From JBATTK01 sp049670505 (GTDB taxonomy: Bacteria > Bacteroidota > Bacteroidia > Flavobacteriales > Flavobacteriaceae), in the NCBI GenBank assembly GCA_049670505.1, contig JBATTK010000134.1:1-20807 (forward strand): a stretch of DNA of 20,807 nucleotides, in the 5' to 3' direction. The position numbers and the translations under genes are program-made. The notes beneath the pieces are model-generated. The model had not been told where the DNA came from and searched no databases. It saw only the letters and a list, made by a program, of their open reading frames with translations. Within the stretch, counting starts at the first letter, position 1. The number at the start of each line of letters is the position of its first letter. Positions 1-7,418 of this stretch are shown here, in pieces.

Positions 1-228
1 TGCATATCCTATAGGTAGCTCGTTTACAAAAGCAATCCAATAGACATTGCTTGGTTTACCAATGCTGGTCCTTATTTTTGGTACCGAAAAAGTACGATCA
101 AGGTAGGGCAATAGATCGTTGTTATCCTCAAAAAGATGTCCAAAAGTTTCCCTGAAAGTGATTCTGCCCAATAAGGCAATATATTCGGCATCAGCTGTTT
201 TGGCTATTCGTATGGTTTTGGTGTTCAT
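1..228 (-). CDS. GNAT-family N-acetyltransferase, N-terminal part (cut by window edge)
   Basis: Translating the minus strand from the ATG at 228 gives 76 uninterrupted residues starting MNTKTIRIAKTADAEYIALL and ending in NELPIGYA at the window edge. The opening beta strand with an ADAE helix start, the FRETFGHLF segment, the YLDRTFS segment and a strand ending in IGYA match the N-terminal half of GNAT acyl-CoA N-acetyltransferases, especially PaiA/RimI-like ones. The acetyl-CoA binding motif (R/Q-x-x-G-x-G/A) would lie in the missing C-terminal half, so the substrate cannot be inferred. It is a soluble cytoplasmic protein without a signal peptide. It is incomplete only because the window ends. 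A promoter-like element lies about 25 bp upstream. Confidence 0.7.
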   Translation of the reverse strand, partial: MNTKTIRIAKTADAEYIALLGRITFRETFGHLFEDNNDLLPYLDRTFSVPKIRTSIGKPSNVYWIAFVNELPIGYA

Positions 229-252
229 CTTACGCTGTGGATTCCAATAGGG

Positions 253-287
253 CAAACAATAGCTAAACTCGTTGTATTTTTTGCCAA
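253..287 (-). promoter_or_regulatory. Possible Bacteroidota-type promoter for the GNAT gene
   Basis: On the minus strand a TTGG (284-287) is followed after 22 nt by TATTGTTTG (253-261), close to the TTTG / TAnnTTTG consensus but with one extra base in the second element. It ends 24 nt before the GNAT start codon. Inference from consensus only. Confidence 0.3.
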
Positions 288-398
288 GGTTGTATGAAAT
301 TAGATAAATCTACCCGAATTTCAAAGGTTAAGGACCCTATATTTTTTCTTGTATGGGGGAAGGCAAGAAAAGCTTTAAACGAGTTTATTATTACATAT

Positions 399-429
399 AA
401 AAGGGGAAACCGAATCGGTTTCCCCTTTT
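399..429 (-). terminator. Strong rho-independent terminator after the DUF6503-like gene
   Basis: A perfect 14-bp inverted repeat (399-412 with 416-429) closes a 3-nt loop. On the minus strand the stem ends in four T and continues TATAT. It starts 22 nt beyond the stop codon of the lipoprotein gene at 452. Because the outer stem is A4/T4, it could also act on plus-strand transcripts. Confidence 0.8.
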
Positions 430-451
430 GAAAATTCCCACGAATCACTTC

Positions 452-1315
452 TTAATTCAGTTCCATAATACTCTCGGATGTAAAGCCGTTGTTAAAGCTA
501 ATATCCGTAAGTGTTTGTACTATATTAGGGTTTTCACCATACTCCCCTTTTTCATTGGGCATAAAATAAGTGCGTTTGGTAGCTACTTTCTGCCCTTCTA
601 TATCCTCATATTCGTAATTGGCAATGATAACGGGGTCGCTAACACCTAAAAAAGGTAGGGAAAAGTAAAACCTGTCTATTAGTTTGGTGTCGGGATCAAC
701 ATAGAGGATATAGGTATCGTTTTGCTCCTTGGCCGTAATTTCAGGGTCATAGGTTATCTTTACCTTATCGTACATTTTTCCATTGTATTCCTCTTGTCCC
801 ATATAGGAGGCAATGGTGCCCACATCATTTAGTTTGTAGGGCATAACGAACCAAAAGTAGTTCGCCCTACGTAAAAAGTCTCCCGTGCCTACGGTTTGTG
901 GATCTTCCATTTTTTCCCCATTATGGATTACCATGGTTTTTGTGCCGTCAAAATACTGAACTACCGAACCCTCGGAATCCGGTAGGGTATTTATCTCGTG
1001 TCGTTCATAATTTCCAAAAGATGCTTCGGAATCAAAAACATAGCGCTCCGTAGAGATGTCCGCTTTCCCATCAGGGTAGCGATAATCGTAGGTATATTGA
1101 ACATCCTTTTTCCCCCAAAGATCGTTCCAGCCCCCGTAGGCATATTCAATGGATGCAAGAATGGATTGGGGGTCATCTGTTTTATATACAGGTGTTTTGA
1201 CCATTACTTCGGTGGTCTCGGAGGGTGTTTCCAGCTTTGTATTCTTTTCTTTACAAGCACCCAATAGCAGTATTGAGCTTAATACGAGTAGCATTATTAA
1301 ATTTTGCGTTTTCAT
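452..1315 (-). CDS. DUF6503-like lipoprotein of unknown function
   Basis: The 287-residue protein starts with a lipoprotein signal peptide: K at position 2, a hydrophobic core and the lipobox LLGAC with the modified cysteine at residue 21. This is followed by KEKN and a polar Thr/Glu-rich linker (about 22-45). The rest is one soluble domain rich in alternating polar and aromatic strands, with segments such as YDYRYPDGKADISTERYVFD, VQYFDGTKTMVIHNG and LYVDPDTKLIDRFYFSLPFLG. That pattern is typical of LolA/LolB-like half-barrels in flavobacterial periplasmic proteins and matches my memory of DUF6503. No catalytic motif is visible. It probably sits in the inner or outer membrane facing the periplasm. 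It lies 108 bp downstream of the metallophosphoesterase gene on the same strand and ends at a strong terminator, so it may be the last gene of a short operon. Confidence 0.7.
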   Translation of the reverse strand: MKTQNLIMLLVLSSILLLGACKEKNTKLETPSETTEVMVKTPVYKTDDPQSILASIEYAYGGWNDLWGKKDVQYTYDYRYPDGKADISTERYVFDSEASFGNYERHEINTLPDSEGSVVQYFDGTKTMVIHNGEKMEDPQTVGTGDFLRRANYFWFVMPYKLNDVGTIASYMGQEEYNGKMYDKVKITYDPEITAKEQNDTYILYVDPDTKLIDRFYFSLPFLGVSDPVIIANYEYEDIEGQKVATKRTYFMPNEKGEYGENPNIVQTLTDISFNNGFTSESIMELN

Positions 1316-1423
1316 GTTGTGATGGATTTTGTTCCTTCCCTTAGACGTAGTTAGGATAACTTCTTAACAGATTTTTCAATAAAACTTGTGGATACCTTGC
1401 TTTGTATACAGATTAAGGTGCTA

Positions 1424-1918
1424 CTATCGTTTTCCCAACTCTATGATTTCCAGATTTTTTATATCTTCTCCATCAATATCGAACCGAAGCATGGTCCTTA
1501 GGGTATGAAAACCGTGTTTGCCGCATGCACCGGGGTTCATATGTAATAATCCCAATTTTTTGTCCCACATCACTTTAAGGATATGGGAATGTCCACAAAT
1601 GAAAAGTTTTGGTGGATTTTGACGTATTTCATCCCGTACTCGAATGTTGTATTTGTTGGGATAGCCCCCAATATGGGTAATCCAGACATCAACACCCTCA
1701 CAAAAGAACCTATTGTCCAACGGAAATTCTTTTTGAATAATATGATCATCAATATTTCCATGAACGCCCCGAACAGGTTTAAGTTCGCTAAGTGCATCCG
1801 TGACTGCCAACCTACCAATATCTCCGGCATGCCAAACCTCGTCCGCTTGTCGGGCATATTTTAGAATGGTATTGTCCATATGGCTATGGGTGTCCGAAAG
1901 CAATAAAATACGGGTCAT
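1424..1918 (-). CDS. YfcE/MJ0936-type metallophosphoesterase
   Basis: This 164-residue cytoplasmic phosphodiesterase of the calcineurin-like superfamily has every metal-binding motif in order: D9-x-H11 (LSDTHSH), GD with D33 (HAGDIG), GN with N55 (VHGNID), H82 (ITHIGG) and GH-x-H with H110 and H112 (CGHSH). Length and motif spacing match the small YfcE/MJ0936 branch, which hydrolyses phosphodiesters with two divalent metal ions. The physiological substrate of this branch is usually unknown. The ATG at 1918 places the first beta strand (TRILLLSD) directly at the N-terminus, as is normal for the family. The gene is divergent from truA, and the 90-bp AT-rich space between the two starts probably holds both promoters. 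Confidence 0.9.
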   Translation of the reverse strand: MTRILLLSDTHSHMDNTILKYARQADEVWHAGDIGRLAVTDALSELKPVRGVHGNIDDHIIQKEFPLDNRFFCEGVDVWITHIGGYPNKYNIRVRDEIRQNPPKLFICGHSHILKVMWDKKLGLLHMNPGACGKHGFHTLRTMLRFDIDGEDIKNLEIIELGKR

Positions 1919-1953
1919 AAACTTAAAATATGCTTAAATATATAGGTGATTCA

Positions 1954-1983
1954 TTTCTTTTTCCTAGGATTAGGGTATCTTTA
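1954..1983 (+). promoter_or_regulatory. Possible truA promoter
   Basis: TATCTTTA (1976-1983) resembles the Bacteroidota -7 element TAnnTTTG. A TTTC (1954-1957) sits 18 nt upstream as a poor -33 element. Transcription would begin about 20 nt before the TTG start of truA. Consensus-based inference. Confidence 0.3.
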
Positions 1984-2008
1984 AGCGCTGCAAAAATAAG
2001 GTATTCGC

Positions 2009-2761
2009 TTGAGATATTTCGTAATCTTTTCTTACTTTGGTAAGTCTTATCACGGTTGGCAAAATCAACCCAATGCCCTTACGGTGCAGGAGGTTTTGGA
2101 AAACGCTTTTTCAACACTTTTGCGACGGCCTATTGCCTTGGTCGGTGCCGGAAGAACAGATGCGGGGGTACATGCCAAAGAAATGTTCGCCCATTTTGAT
2201 TTTGAAAAAATTAATGACGTCGATAATCTTGTATTTCGATTAAATGCTTTTTTGCCGGACGATATTGCCGTATCTGGAATTCATGAAGTATCCAAGGATG
2301 CCCATGCCCGGTTTGATGCAGTGGAGCGTACCTATGAATACTGGATCGTACAGAAAAAGAATCCTTTTTATACAGACAGGGCGCACTATAGTAAATATCC
2401 GTTGGATGTCCTAGAAATGAACAAAGCGGCTTTGGTATTGCTGGAATATGATGATTTTGAGTGTTTTTCAAAATCCAATACCGATGTAAGGACTTATGAG
2501 TGTAAGATTAAAAAAGCGATTTGGGAAGAACGGGGCAATACATTGATATTTACCATAACTGCTGATCGATTTCTAAGAAATATGGTCCGTGCCATTGTGG
2601 GGACACTTTTGGACGTGGGTATGGGAAAATCTAGCTTGGAAGATGTCAGGGCGGTTATAGAGAGTAAGAATAGGAGTAGGGCAGGGGTATCCGTACCGGC
2701 AAAAGGCTTATATTTAACCCGGGTTTTATACCCGGAAAATTGGATTACGATACATGGATAA
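2009..2761 (+). CDS. truA: tRNA pseudouridine(38-40) synthase TruA, TTG start
   Basis: TruA isomerises uridines 38-40 in the anticodon arm of many tRNAs. The catalytic aspartate is D51 in GAGRTDAGVHA, and the family motifs SYFGKSYHGWQ (N-terminus), RFDAVERTYEYWI (substrate contact) and FLRNMVRAIVGTLLDVG (C-terminal domain) are all present. The length of 250 aa is normal. The start must be TTG at 2009: an in-frame TAA at 1997-1999 blocks extension, the only other codon with start potential is an ATT at 2003, and TTG-AGA-TAT-TTC gives the usual MRYF opening. No Shine-Dalgarno sequence is visible. The last 8 bases overlap the start of the ABC transporter gene, so the two are almost certainly co-transcribed and perhaps translationally coupled. 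Confidence 0.96.
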   Translation: MRYFVIFSYFGKSYHGWQNQPNALTVQEVLENAFSTLLRRPIALVGAGRTDAGVHAKEMFAHFDFEKINDVDNLVFRLNAFLPDDIAVSGIHEVSKDAHARFDAVERTYEYWIVQKKNPFYTDRAHYSKYPLDVLEMNKAALVLLEYDDFECFSKSNTDVRTYECKIKKAIWEERGNTLIFTITADRFLRNMVRAIVGTLLDVGMGKSSLEDVRAVIESKNRSRAGVSVPAKGLYLTRVLYPENWITIHG

Positions 2762-4520
2762 AGACTCTGGAAAAGCTTTTGATTTTAGGTTGTTCAAAAG
2801 GTTGATGGCACATACGCGGCCCTATAGATTAACGTTTTATGGAGTGGTGTTGTCAGCTATATTACTCTCTGCATTTGCAGCATCCACGCCTTTTATCTTA
2901 AAAGATATCATTGATAGCGCTATTGAGAAGAAAGATGATACCCAATTATTATTTCTTATAGTGGCTATGTTAATAGTTTTGATGGGCCAAGTTTTAAGTC
3001 AACTCTTCTTTAATTACTATGCCAATTGGTTGGGGGAATCCGTAATAAAGGATATACGGATCGATCTTTTTAATCGCATGATAGGTTTCCGCATGAAGTA
3101 TTTTGATAACTCCTCCATAGGTGTTCTGGTCACACGGGCGGTTTCGGATATGCAGCGAATTGGCGAGATATTCAGTCAAGGTTTTTTTGTCATAGTGGCC
3201 GATCTGTTAAAGATGATTGCTGCCGCGTTATTGATGATTTATATGAACTGGAAATTGGCCCTGATCGTTTTTGCGATACTTCCCATTATATTATATGCTA
3301 CTAGATTGTTTCAACAAGCGATGAAAGTCGCTTTTATAGAGGTAAGGGCACAAGTATCCAATCTAAATTCCTTTGTACAGGAGCGTATTACGGGAATGAA
3401 GATCGTTCAGCTATTTACCCGGGAAAAAATAGAAAGTGAGAAGTTTCGCGAGATTAACGAGAAACATCAAAATGCGTGGTTAAAAACGGTATGGTACAAC
3501 TCTATTTTCTTTCCGATTGCAGAAATAGTATCATCCATTGCTATAGGATTAGTCGTTTGGTACGGCGGACTTCAAAATGTCGCAAATATAGATGATAATT
3601 TAAAGGGAACTATTTTTGCATTTATACTATGCATTGAAATTCTTTTTAGACCCTTACGCCAGATAGCGGACAAATTTAACACCCTTCAAATGGGAATGGT
3701 CGCTGCCAACAGGGTCTTTAAGATCTTGGATACGGATAGTCATATTGAAGATGCGGGAGACTTGGTAAAGGAAGATATTCAGGGGAACATTACATTTTCC
3801 GATGTACGTTTTGGATATTTGGAGGACGAAGAGGTGCTACACGGAATTTCTTTCAACGTAAATGCCGGGGAGACCATTGCCATAGTGGGTGCGACCGGAG
3901 CCGGTAAATCCACCATTATAAATCTATTGAACCGTTTTTATGAAATAAACTCAGGAGCCATTCTAGTAGATGGTATCAATATAAAGGATTACAGGCTATC
4001 TTCACTACGATCAAATATTGCCGTGGTATTACAGGATGTCTTTCTATTTGCCGATACTATCGCCAATAATATTTCATTGAAAGAAGAATCCATTCCTTTG
4101 GAAGCCATTGAACAGGCAGCAAAACAAATAGGGGTGCACGAGTTTATTACAAGTCTCCCCAAAGGTTACACCTATAATGTGAAGGAACGGGGTACCATGC
4201 TGTCCAGTGGTCAGCGACAACTTATTGCTTTTTTAAGGGCCTACGTGAGCAACCCAAGTATTTTAATATTGGACGAGGCAACCTCCTCCGTGGATACCTA
4301 TTCCGAACAATTGATACAGAAGGCTACCGAGAAAATTACCGAAGGGAGAACTTCCATTATTATTGCACATAGATTGGCCACCATTAAGAAGGCAGATAAA
4401 ATTCTGGTCATGGATGCCGGTAAAATTGTAGAAACGGGTACCCACAAGGAATTACTAAAAAAAGGAGGGTATTACAGCAATCTGTACGAAGCCCAGTTTT
4501 TGGCAGAGGAGGTAGCATAA
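2754..4520 (+). CDS. MsbA-like ABC exporter (fused permease and ATPase)
   Basis: This 588-residue half-transporter has an N-terminal six-helix exporter domain (about residues 20-320; hydrophobic spans near 28-48, 62-84, 142-182, 248-270 and 285-300). A nucleotide-binding domain follows from about 345: Walker A GATGAGKST (379-387), Q-loop in VVLQDVFLF, signature LSSGQ (483-487), Walker B ILILDEA (D507, catalytic E508), D-loop SSVD and switch H539 in IIAHRL. It would work as a homodimer in the inner membrane. The family exports lipids, lipid A precursors, peptides or drugs, and which one applies here cannot be read from sequence. The signature has Ser for the usual third-position Gly. The ATG lies inside truA (8-bp overlap). 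The TAA stop directly abuts the stop codon of the convergent DUF3667 gene. Confidence 0.93.
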   Translation: MDKDSGKAFDFRLFKRLMAHTRPYRLTFYGVVLSAILLSAFAASTPFILKDIIDSAIEKKDDTQLLFLIVAMLIVLMGQVLSQLFFNYYANWLGESVIKDIRIDLFNRMIGFRMKYFDNSSIGVLVTRAVSDMQRIGEIFSQGFFVIVADLLKMIAAALLMIYMNWKLALIVFAILPIILYATRLFQQAMKVAFIEVRAQVSNLNSFVQERITGMKIVQLFTREKIESEKFREINEKHQNAWLKTVWYNSIFFPIAEIVSSIAIGLVVWYGGLQNVANIDDNLKGTIFAFILCIEILFRPLRQIADKFNTLQMGMVAANRVFKILDTDSHIEDAGDLVKEDIQGNITFSDVRFGYLEDEEVLHGISFNVNAGETIAIVGATGAGKSTIINLLNRFYEINSGAILVDGINIKDYRLSSLRSNIAVVLQDVFLFADTIANNISLKEESIPLEAIEQAAKQIGVHEFITSLPKGYTYNVKERGTMLSSGQRQLIAFLRAYVSNPSILILDEATSSVDTYSEQLIQKATEKITEGRTSIIIAHRLATIKKADKILVMDAGKIVETGTHKELLKKGGYYSNLYEAQFLAEEVA

Positions 4521-5300
4521 CTATTTGGGTGGGACAAAATCCTGTGGGTCAAATACCCCTGTTGCGAAGAGCAAGATCACCGTTAGGACCACCATACCCA
4601 GAAACCCCACACCGATTAAAATTCCATAGAGCCCGGTACGGAGTATAAGATTTATTATAGGGAAACGGTTCATTCGTTGCAGGGCATATATGCTGTAGAT
4701 AAAAATAAACAGCACCAGGGGCAGGCCTATATTTAAATATTGATCGGGGGCAATAGACAGAATGCCGATACTTATAGGGAAAGAAAGTATACTATAATGG
4801 GCTAAAATGTAAACGAAAATAACGATATACTCGGAAAAGAAAAACTTCCTTTTGTTCAAGGCCAAAAAGGCCGCAGTGGCCAAAAGTGGAATATAGAGTA
4901 TAAAAACCAAGGAGGAATAGTCGAACATGGTCTCCGTCATTTTCAATCCCATTTCAGGATTTGGGCCCTTTGCATACATGTTCCAATCTATCGCCTTATA
5001 AAAAAACTTTCGCAATAAGAAAATTGTTAGACCGGAGAGGGTCAATGCAATTCCCAAATAGCTTATCGGATTCATATATTTCTTTCGAACCCCATTTATA
5101 TAGCCACCAATGACTACTTCCGGTTTGGTAAAGAGATGCCAAAAAGTTTTTAGAAAAGTATTGTCCAGATTAAAATAACGTTCAGAGATATCATGCCAAA
5201 GATTCCGAAAGCTAAGTCGGTTTCTAATAACTTTGGCTCCGCAATTGGGACAATACCCATGGTCTTTACTTAAAGGTCGGTCACAATTTTTACACTCCAT
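4521..5300 (-). CDS. DUF3667 family zinc-ribbon membrane protein
   Basis: The 259-residue protein begins with a four-cysteine zinc ribbon (C3, C6, C17, C20 in CKNC...CPNC). An amphipathic stretch follows (FRNLWHDISERYFNLDNTFLKTFWHLFTKPEVVIGGYINGVRKKYMNPISYL), which is the diagnostic part of DUF3667. Then come about five hydrophobic segments (near 78-97, 130-147, 157-181, 191-207 and 221-248). The zinc ribbon would face the cytoplasm. No catalytic residues are seen and the biochemical role of the family is unknown. The start codon lies 4 bp after the cdaA stop, on the same strand, so it is expected to be the second gene of a cdaA operon and a candidate partner of c-di-AMP signalling by context only. 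Its TAG stop touches the stop of the opposing ABC transporter gene. Confidence 0.85.
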   Translation of the reverse strand: MECKNCDRPLSKDHGYCPNCGAKVIRNRLSFRNLWHDISERYFNLDNTFLKTFWHLFTKPEVVIGGYINGVRKKYMNPISYLGIALTLSGLTIFLLRKFFYKAIDWNMYAKGPNPEMGLKMTETMFDYSSLVFILYIPLLATAAFLALNKRKFFFSEYIVIFVYILAHYSILSFPISIGILSIAPDQYLNIGLPLVLFIFIYSIYALQRMNRFPIINLILRTGLYGILIGVGFLGMVVLTVILLFATGVFDPQDFVPPK

Positions 5301-5304
5301 TTAA

Positions 5305-6090
5305 TTAAAGCAGATCATCTTTTAGAATAGTGGTAAGTTCGGCCATATCTTTGAAAAAAGTGAATTCCCCGTTCTTAACATAGGATATAGTCCCTGTTTC
5401 TTCGCTGACGACCAAAGCAAGGGCATCCGTTTTTTCCGTAATCCCCACGGCGGCCCTATGGCGCAATCCAAAACGGAGCGGAATACTACGTTCATTGGAG
5501 ACCGGTAAAATAACACGTGTGGCCACTATAAAATTACCCTCTACAATAGCTGCCCCATCATGTAAGGGGCTGTTCTTATAAAAGATACTCTCTATTATAG
5601 GTTGACTCACCTCAATATTCATTTTATCGCCGGAAGATTTTATAAAATCAAGGGAATTATTGCGTTCAATAACAATAATGGCCCCTGTTCTGGTAGAAGC
5701 CATCTTTTCACAAGCATTAAGAATGGCTTCTATATCTGTTTCCGTGGTCCCCGCTTCCTGTCTTAAAAATTTGAAATGCCTAACAAAACTTCGCTTCTTG
5801 GCAAAATTGGTAGAGCCGATCATCAAAAGGAACTTCCTGATTTCTTGCTGGAATACGATGATTAAAGCAATTAACCCCACTTGCATGAACCCCCCTACCA
5901 CGCTGCTGATCATTTTCATATCCAATAGTTCCGTAAGTTTCCAGAAGGCCCAAACAATGACTATTCCAATAAAAATATTGATGGCAACGGTACCACGGAC
6001 CAGTTTATAGATATAGTAGAGAAGCACCGCAACCATTATAATATCTATAATATCGGTAACTCTGAAATCGAGAAAATTTAAAAAATCCAA
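5305..6090 (-). CDS. cdaA: Membrane diadenylate cyclase CdaA (DacA), TTG start
   Basis: CdaA condenses two ATP into cyclic di-AMP, a second messenger for potassium and osmotic balance and for the cell wall. The 261-residue protein has three N-terminal membrane spans (about 12-30, 36-53 and 66-81), a linker helix, and a DisA_N cyclase domain from about 95. The signature motifs are DGA (178-180, in SPLHDGAAIV) and RHR (210-212, in GLRHRAAVGITE). Length and architecture match the TIGR00159 family. The start is TTG (complement of 6088-6090): no upstream in-frame ATG fits, and MDFLNFLDF is the usual flavobacterial opening. An AAGGA directly abuts the TTG, too close to serve as a normal ribosome binding site. 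It is followed after 4 bp by the DUF3667 gene. folP lies upstream on the same strand, separated by a hairpin-rich gap. Confidence 0.95.
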   Translation of the reverse strand: MDFLNFLDFRVTDIIDIIMVAVLLYYIYKLVRGTVAINIFIGIVIVWAFWKLTELLDMKMISSVVGGFMQVGLIALIIVFQQEIRKFLLMIGSTNFAKKRSFVRHFKFLRQEAGTTETDIEAILNACEKMASTRTGAIIVIERNNSLDFIKSSGDKMNIEVSQPIIESIFYKNSPLHDGAAIVEGNFIVATRVILPVSNERSIPLRFGLRHRAAVGITEKTDALALVVSEETGTISYVKNGEFTFFKDMAELTTILKDDLL

Positions 6091-6105
6091 TCCTTGCGGT
6101 TTTTG

Positions 6106-6137
6106 TAAATTTAGGAAATAAGCATAAATAAAATCAA
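6106..6137 (-). promoter_or_regulatory. Possible cdaA promoter
   Basis: On the minus strand TTG (6135-6137), a 21-nt spacer and TAAATTTA (6106-6113) fit the Bacteroidota TTTG / TAnnTTTG promoter apart from the last base of the -7 element. Transcription would start only about 10 nt before the TTG start codon of cdaA. Confidence 0.4.
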
Positions 6138-6225
6138 TTATTTGCCTTAACTATGGCTATAATCTGTTTTTTATACAAAAGTGCAGTGTTTATACCTCGC
6201 CAAATCATTTTTAATCGAAAGAATT

Positions 6226-6404
6226 CCTCGCAGCTTGCTGCGGGGTCTCCTAAAATTGTCATTCCCGTGAAGACGGGAATCTAAATAATAGAATTTCGTT
6301 TTTTGACCTTTAGGCCAAAATGCCTGTATTGAGCATGGCCGAAATGAAACCAGTGAAAGCTGTGCCGAGCACAGCCGAAGTATACCCCTTAGCTTGCTAC
6401 GGGG
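6226..6404. repeat. Cluster of five hairpin-forming repeats
   Basis: Five inverted repeats lie within 180 bp. 6226-6245: 9-bp stem with one G-U, TT loop. 6261-6280: 8-bp perfect stem, GAAG loop. 6301-6320: 8-bp stem with one mismatch, TTTA loop. 6359-6375: 7-bp perfect stem, CGA loop. 6385-6404: 9-bp stem with one mismatch, TT loop. The first and last are related (CAGCTTGCTGCGGGG against TAGCTTGCTACGGGG). GAGCATGGCCGAAAT near 6331 is related to GAGCACAGCCGAAGT near 6367. This is the appearance of decayed intergenic repeats or MITE-like elements that I recall from marine flavobacteria. No transposase or clear target-site duplication is visible. Confidence 0.65.
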
Positions 6405-6469
6405 ATAGTTGGTTTCAAGAAATTATTTAGCTTTTTCAAATCAATAAAGTAATATAAGCCAAGCAAAGA

Positions 6470-7303
6470 TCAATTGTTTTGCTCTCGTAACTTTTGCGTC
6501 AACCGTATACATTCCATTGCTTCCTTAACATCGTGGGCCCTCAGAATAGTTGCTCCCTTGTTCAATGCATACATGTGTAGTGCGGTGGTACCATTTAATG
6601 CTCCTTCGGCATCTGTACCCAAAACTTTGTAGATCATAGATTTTCTACTTAATCCCACCAAGATCGGAAGGTCAAAAGTTTGGAATAGTTCCAAATTTTG
6701 AAGTAGTTGGTAGTTCTGGTCTACCGTTTTTGCAAATCCGAAGCCAAGATCAAGAACAAGGTCGTTGATTCCCTGCAATCTTGCTGCAGCTACTTTTTCT
6801 GAAAAATAATACAGGATATCGCCAATTAAATCGTTATAGTCGGTTAGTTCTGACATGTTTCGAGGTGTGCCCTTCATATGCATCATTATATAGGGAACAT
6901 TATATTTTGCAATGGTCCGGAACATATGTTTGTCCAGATTTCCTGCAGAAATATCATTGATCAGGGTAGCACCATTTTTTAAACATGCTTCACCCACCTT
7001 ACTTCTAAACGTATCCACGGATAGTAAAATCTCCGGGAATTCTTTTATAAGAAGACCAATAATGGGAACAATGCGCTGTAATTCTTCTTCCTCCGGAACG
7101 GATGCTGCCCCAGGCCTGGAGCTGTAGGCACCCACATCTATAAAAGTTGCTCCTTCCCGAAGCATTTTTTCAACTTGATTTAAAATCGATAGTTGATCTT
7201 TATATTTGCCACCATCATAAAAGGAATTTGGGGTTATATTCAAAATACCCATTACTTTTGGCGTACTTAAATCTATGAGGTTGCCCTTACAATTAATGGT
7301 CAT
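6470..7303 (-). CDS. folP: Dihydropteroate synthase
   Basis: FolP joins p-aminobenzoate to dihydropterin pyrophosphate in folate synthesis and is the sulfonamide target. From the ATG at 7303 the protein has 277 aa and carries the TIM-barrel motifs in order: GILNITPNSFYDGG (19-32, pyrophosphate loop), DVGAYSSRPGA (56-66, pABA/sulfa loop), SVDTFR (95-100), INDISAG (115-121), DLGFGFAK (185-192, pterin site with D185), GLSRKS (217-222) and RAHDV (255-259). I prefer ATG 7303 over an in-frame TTG at 7333, which would add ten lysine/phenylalanine-rich residues (MTDFVFKKRT), because MTINCKGNLIDLSTPKVMGILN is the usual flavobacterial opening. It is divergent from the DUF1599 gene and upstream of cdaA on the same strand. 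Cytoplasmic. Confidence 0.94.
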   Translation of the reverse strand: MTINCKGNLIDLSTPKVMGILNITPNSFYDGGKYKDQLSILNQVEKMLREGATFIDVGAYSSRPGAASVPEEEELQRIVPIIGLLIKEFPEILLSVDTFRSKVGEACLKNGATLINDISAGNLDKHMFRTIAKYNVPYIMMHMKGTPRNMSELTDYNDLIGDILYYFSEKVAAARLQGINDLVLDLGFGFAKTVDQNYQLLQNLELFQTFDLPILVGLSRKSMIYKVLGTDAEGALNGTTALHMYALNKGATILRAHDVKEAMECIRLTQKLREQNN

Positions 7304-7418
7304 TGTCCGCTTTTTGAAAACAAAGTCGGTCAAAAATCTTTTGGAAAGAACAAGTTTGGAACACGAACTTTGAATAGTTAAAATTTTAAGCGAAATTTAC
7401 GCAAATTACAAGGAATTC

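Larger units (their letters stand above)
6091..6469. other. 379-bp gene-free gap between folP and cdaA
   Basis: No convincing ORF on either strand. The cdaA-proximal 100 bp is AT-rich and holds the putative promoter. The part from 6226 to 6404 holds five closely spaced inverted repeats, described separately. The last 65 bp next to the folP stop shows nothing recognisable, and no clear poly-U terminator for folP was found. Confidence 0.8.

Noticed and set aside
428..1267. Plus-strand frames opposite the DUF6503-like gene
   Set aside because: Their translations look like antisense shadows with no domain or signal, and the minus-strand frame has a lipobox and a terminator.
1583..1864. Plus-strand frame opposite the metallophosphoesterase gene
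   Set aside because: It lies wholly antisense to a gene with all metal-binding motifs and shows no recognisable domain.
6226..6404. CRISPR array
   Set aside because: The repeats are of different sequence, with no regular repeat-spacer unit and no cas genes nearby.
7304..7333. Upstream TTG start for folP adding ten residues
   Set aside because: The added residues are not typical of FolP, and the ATG at 7303 gives the usual N-terminus.
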